Of a stretch of DNA of 58,691 nucleotides, positions 56,728-58,691 are shown one piece after another (within the stretch, counting starts at the first letter, position 1; each line of letters begins with the position of its first letter). The DNA comes from a virus. The translations under genes and the position numbers were made by a program. The notes below the pieces were generated by a model that saw only the letters and a list, made by a program, of their open reading frames with translations, had not been told where the DNA came from and did not search any database. The stretch covers positions 1 through 58,691 of the IMG/VR virus record IMGVR_UViG_3300046692_000200. One strand, written 5' to 3'.

Positions 56728-57600
56728 TTATTCGCTATCTTCGTCGGCGCTTTCGAAGTAATCCAGCGCCAGGCTATGCGAACCAAACTCACAATAAGGA
56801 ACGGTTATTTGTTTGTGCACTTCGGCGCCGAACGCATCATAAAGGCCGACACCGTGGCCCATGGCTTGCATTGCGCAATAGTGGCCGAACATTTCAGGCG
56901 TTACCGCCCGGTCCCCACTATCGCCCGTGTTGCGCTGGATTACGGCCACACGGTTAAACACGTTGTCGATTGAATAACAGCCGTGCGCCTTGCACATATC
57001 AGCGGCCAGGGTATCAGCGGCGTGAAGCGCGGCATTGTCGATAGTCGTGGGCATTTGATCCATGATTTCACCCGCGCACCCTTCGCCCGCTTCGTCGCGA
57101 GCGTCCGCCCATGCACTTGCAAAAAACGCCTTCGCCATGTGGTGTTTAATCGTATTGGCGACAGTTCGCCCGGCGATGTCGGCGCGCTGTTGAATATCCC
57201 GCGCGGCCAGAAGCCAGGCGCCCGCCGCTGTTGCGGACTTGCCCAACCATTGACCCTCAAACCGCGCGACGTAATGCGGGTCAACTTCCCCGCAAAATTC
57301 GCGTTCTACGCTATAGCGCTTATCGGCCTTTGCGGCCTTGATCCTGGCACCGTGAAGCTGTTCAACCAATTGCGCCCATAGTTTGCGGGCGTTGCCGATA
57401 CTTTCGGTCACGGTGTAATGAATCGAACCGCGCCCGCCGAATTCGTGCGCCTTGACGGCGTAGCAGTTGCCGCCCGTATGGGCCAACGTCACTTCGATTT
57501 CAACGCCTTGCAAGTCTGTAAACTTGGCAGTCTGCAGATAGCCGCAAGCGAAGGCATAAACGGTCAAGCCGTTGACTTGGTTAAACTTCACGGTAGCCAT
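56728..57600 (-). CDS. Hypothetical protein, largest of right arm
   Basis: 290 residues, AAGGA upstream. N-terminal beta region (ATVKFNQVNGLTVYAFACG), central helices rich in Ala (AGAWLLAARDIQQRADIA; ALHAADTLAADMC), C-terminal His/Cys region and an acidic end (FESADEDSE). Nine or so cysteines. No family recognised; it is likely a major early product by size and position in the operon. Confidence 0.75.
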   Translation of the reverse strand: MATVKFNQVNGLTVYAFACGYLQTAKFTDLQGVEIEVTLAHTGGNCYAVKAHEFGGRGSIHYTVTESIGNARKLWAQLVEQLHGARIKAAKADKRYSVEREFCGEVDPHYVARFEGQWLGKSATAAGAWLLAARDIQQRADIAGRTVANTIKHHMAKAFFASAWADARDEAGEGCAGEIMDQMPTTIDNAALHAADTLAADMCKAHGCYSIDNVFNRVAVIQRNTGDSGDRAVTPEMFGHYCAMQAMGHGVGLYDAFGAEVHKQITVPYCEFGSHSLALDYFESADEDSE

Positions 57601-57612
57601 AACGATTAATCC

Positions 57613-57759
57613 TTAAATGAGTTTGGATATGTACAGTTTAGCGGCGGCCAGGTCGGCGCATTCTTTAGTGCCGGTGCCGTGCGGCACACCGGTAATGCGC
57701 ACCCCTGGCCGGTCGCAATAGCCGTGCAAGAAAAAACCTTTGTAGTTAAGAATCCACAC
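57613..57759 (-). CDS. 48-residue protein
   Basis: A GTG-initiated frame filling the gap between two larger genes; it starts two bases after the upstream stop and ends 12 nt before the next start. Sequence runs VWILNYKGFFLHGYCDRPG through GVPHGTGTKECADLAAAKLY and reads like a compact real protein rather than random coding. The SD is weak. Confidence 0.55.
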   Translation of the reverse strand: MWILNYKGFFLHGYCDRPGVRITGVPHGTGTKECADLAAAKLYISKLI

Positions 57760-57761
57760 GA

Positions 57762-58391
57762 TTAGATAGCCTGGATTACGGTGTAACCGAGATCCTGCAA
57801 ACGGCGCAGACCGCCAGCCATAAACAAGGAGGTATAGCCTTTGCCGGTTTGGTAGTTAGCGAAGCTGGCGCCGATACGCTTTGCTTTTTCATCCCATATC
57901 TTTTGCAAGTCGCGAACTTGCCCTTCGCTGTCGTGCACCCATTGCGCCACAAGTTCGCCCCGCGCGGCCTGATACTTGGCCAGGAGTTTGGCCGTTTGTT
58001 CATCCTTGCCGCAATGATCGAAAAGATATTGGCCGTCGATAACCAAACCGGCCAGCGCACCTTCTATATCGTTGCCGCGACTTTGCTGCAGACCGAAAAG
58101 ATCAAAGGCCGCCCATTGTGCGCGCTCATCTTCGCTAACCCAGTCGCGGTTTTTAGTGGCTTCGGCCAGTGCCTTTTCTACGCCCGCTTTCGACAACTTG
58201 CCGGACTTGATAGCCGCCGCCCATGCGTTGTTGTTTGCAGATTGGCCCAGGTTCCAAACGTCAACAGTGCAACCGCCGCCGTTCGGGAAATAGGCGTTAA
58301 CCGTTGCAACGTGTTCACCCTTCTTATTCAAAACAACGAAGGCCGACACCGATTTGCCCGCTGCAGTCTCGCGCACTTGTTTGATAGCCAT
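57762..58391 (-). CDS. Hypothetical early protein, first right-arm gene
   Basis: 209 residues, strong AAGGAG before the ATG at 58391. N-terminal beta-rich region (SVSAFVVLNKKGEHVATVN; GGGCTVDVWNLGQ), then long helices (AEATKNRDWVSEDERAQW; LLAKYQAARGELVAQW). As the first gene behind PR1 it is probably among the earliest and most expressed phage products. Family not recognised. Confidence 0.75.
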   Translation of the reverse strand: MAIKQVRETAAGKSVSAFVVLNKKGEHVATVNAYFPNGGGCTVDVWNLGQSANNNAWAAAIKSGKLSKAGVEKALAEATKNRDWVSEDERAQWAAFDLFGLQQSRGNDIEGALAGLVIDGQYLFDHCGKDEQTAKLLAKYQAARGELVAQWVHDSEGQVRDLQKIWDEKAKRIGASFANYQTGKGYTSLFMAGGLRRLQDLGYTVIQAI

Positions 58392-58440
58392 GGGATGTTT
58401 CTCCTTTTCGTTTGTGCCGCATAGCGCGGCTAGGACTCGA

Positions 58441-58469
58441 ACATTACAGACACCCGCCGCGAGTGTAAA
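58441..58469 (-). promoter_or_regulatory. Early promoter PR1
   Basis: -35 TTTACA (58469-58464), 17-bp spacer starting CTCGCGGCGGGTGT, -10 TAATGT (58446-58441). Spacer nearly identical to PR2; the TAATGT -10 is the same as PL2. It reads leftward away from the terminal array. Confidence 0.8.
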
Positions 58470-58514
58470 CCCCTATCGCCGAAAATTTCCGCCCGTGAAT
58501 CCCGTCTATATAGC

Positions 58515-58691
58515 GGCCAGGCGCACCAATGCCAGGGCCAGGCGCACCAATGCCAGGGCCAGGCGGCCAGGCGCACCAATGCCAGGGCCAGGCGGCCAGG
58601 CGCACCAATGCCAGGGCCAGGCGGCCAGGCGCACCAATGCCAGGGCCAGGCGGCCAGGCGCACCAATGCCAGGGCCAGGCGGCCAGGCGCA
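58515..58691. repeat. 29-bp tandem repeat array, right end
   Basis: A truncated 21-bp first unit (58515-58535), five full 29-bp units from 58536 to 58680, and an 11-nt partial at the very end. Same unit as positions 1-222. The end (GGCCAGGCGCA) and the start (GGCCAGGCGC...) do not join in repeat phase, which fits an assembly cut at an arbitrary point of a longer array. Confidence 0.95.

Noticed and set aside
53040-58391. High frequency of GCGGCCAGG/CCTGGCC in the right arm, as if a dispersed binding motif
   Set aside because: In the sense strand it mostly encodes common Leu-Ala codon pairs of a GC-rich genome; enrichment beyond codon use cannot be judged by eye.
1-58691. Lysogeny genes, CRISPR arrays, insertion sequences
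   Set aside because: No integrase, transposase or repeat-spacer structure was seen. The two HTH proteins alone do not indicate lysogeny.

Overview
The window is essentially a complete genome (58.7 kb) of a tailed double-stranded DNA phage with siphovirus-type tail genes. It probably infects Pseudomonas or a related GC-rich gammaproteobacterium; that host guess rests on base composition, Shine-Dalgarno style and protein flavour and is an inference. I see no integrase, excisionase, obvious lysogenic repressor or tRNA gene. Both ends lie inside the same 29-bp tandem array, so the contig ends probably reflect an assembly break in a circular or concatemeric molecule rather than proven physical ends.

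Layout. (1) 1-660: tandem array, then degenerate dyad-containing repeats, then a promoter. (2) 725-13,540, plus strand: about thirty small, tightly overlapping early genes, mostly unknown, including an RdgC homologue, a SLOG-domain protein, a cupin-like protein and a stand-alone nucleotidyltransferase head domain. (3) 13,541-14,075: a ~530-nt gene-free block dense in hairpins that ends in a terminator-like hairpin; I read it as a candidate large structured RNA. (4) 14,351-16,102, minus: lysis cassette (Rz/Rz1 spanins, GH19 endolysin, two small membrane proteins). (5) 16,232-42,166, minus: tail fibre and tailspike, tail tip, tape measure, frameshifted tail chaperones, tail tube, head completion, capsid, decoration, protease/scaffold, portal, gpW and terminase, in a lambda-like order. 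(6) 42,433-48,953, minus: SNF2 helicase, VRR-NUC nuclease, family B DNA polymerase, Enc34-type SSB, PD-(D/E)XK nuclease. (7) 49,125-51,921, plus: Cro-like protein and primase-helicase, followed by a terminator. (8) 51,922-53,039: non-coding, with iteron-like repeats around an AT-rich core (candidate origin) and a 33-bp array related to the terminal array. (9) 53,040-58,391, minus: about fourteen small orphan genes read from two promoters that share an operator-like spacer.

How it fits together. Early genes on both sides of the terminal array share one promoter design: a -35 TTGACAC (or TTTACAC), six variable bases, then a CGGGT(T/G)T block, with most -10s resembling TAA-GT. Divergent promoters near 49.0 kb drive the replication modules, and a separate promoter at 42.2 kb drives packaging, head and tail genes. 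An 18-bp operator-like sequence at that late promoter recurs exactly beside the candidate origin.

The most striking protein-level pattern is that 14 proteins, mainly early and DNA-handling ones (RdgC, SSB, primase-helicase, nuclease, TerS, portal), end in -DF or -DL, usually after an acidic run. This resembles the C-terminal tails of E. coli SSB and of T7 gp2.5/gp4 spread over many unrelated proteins.
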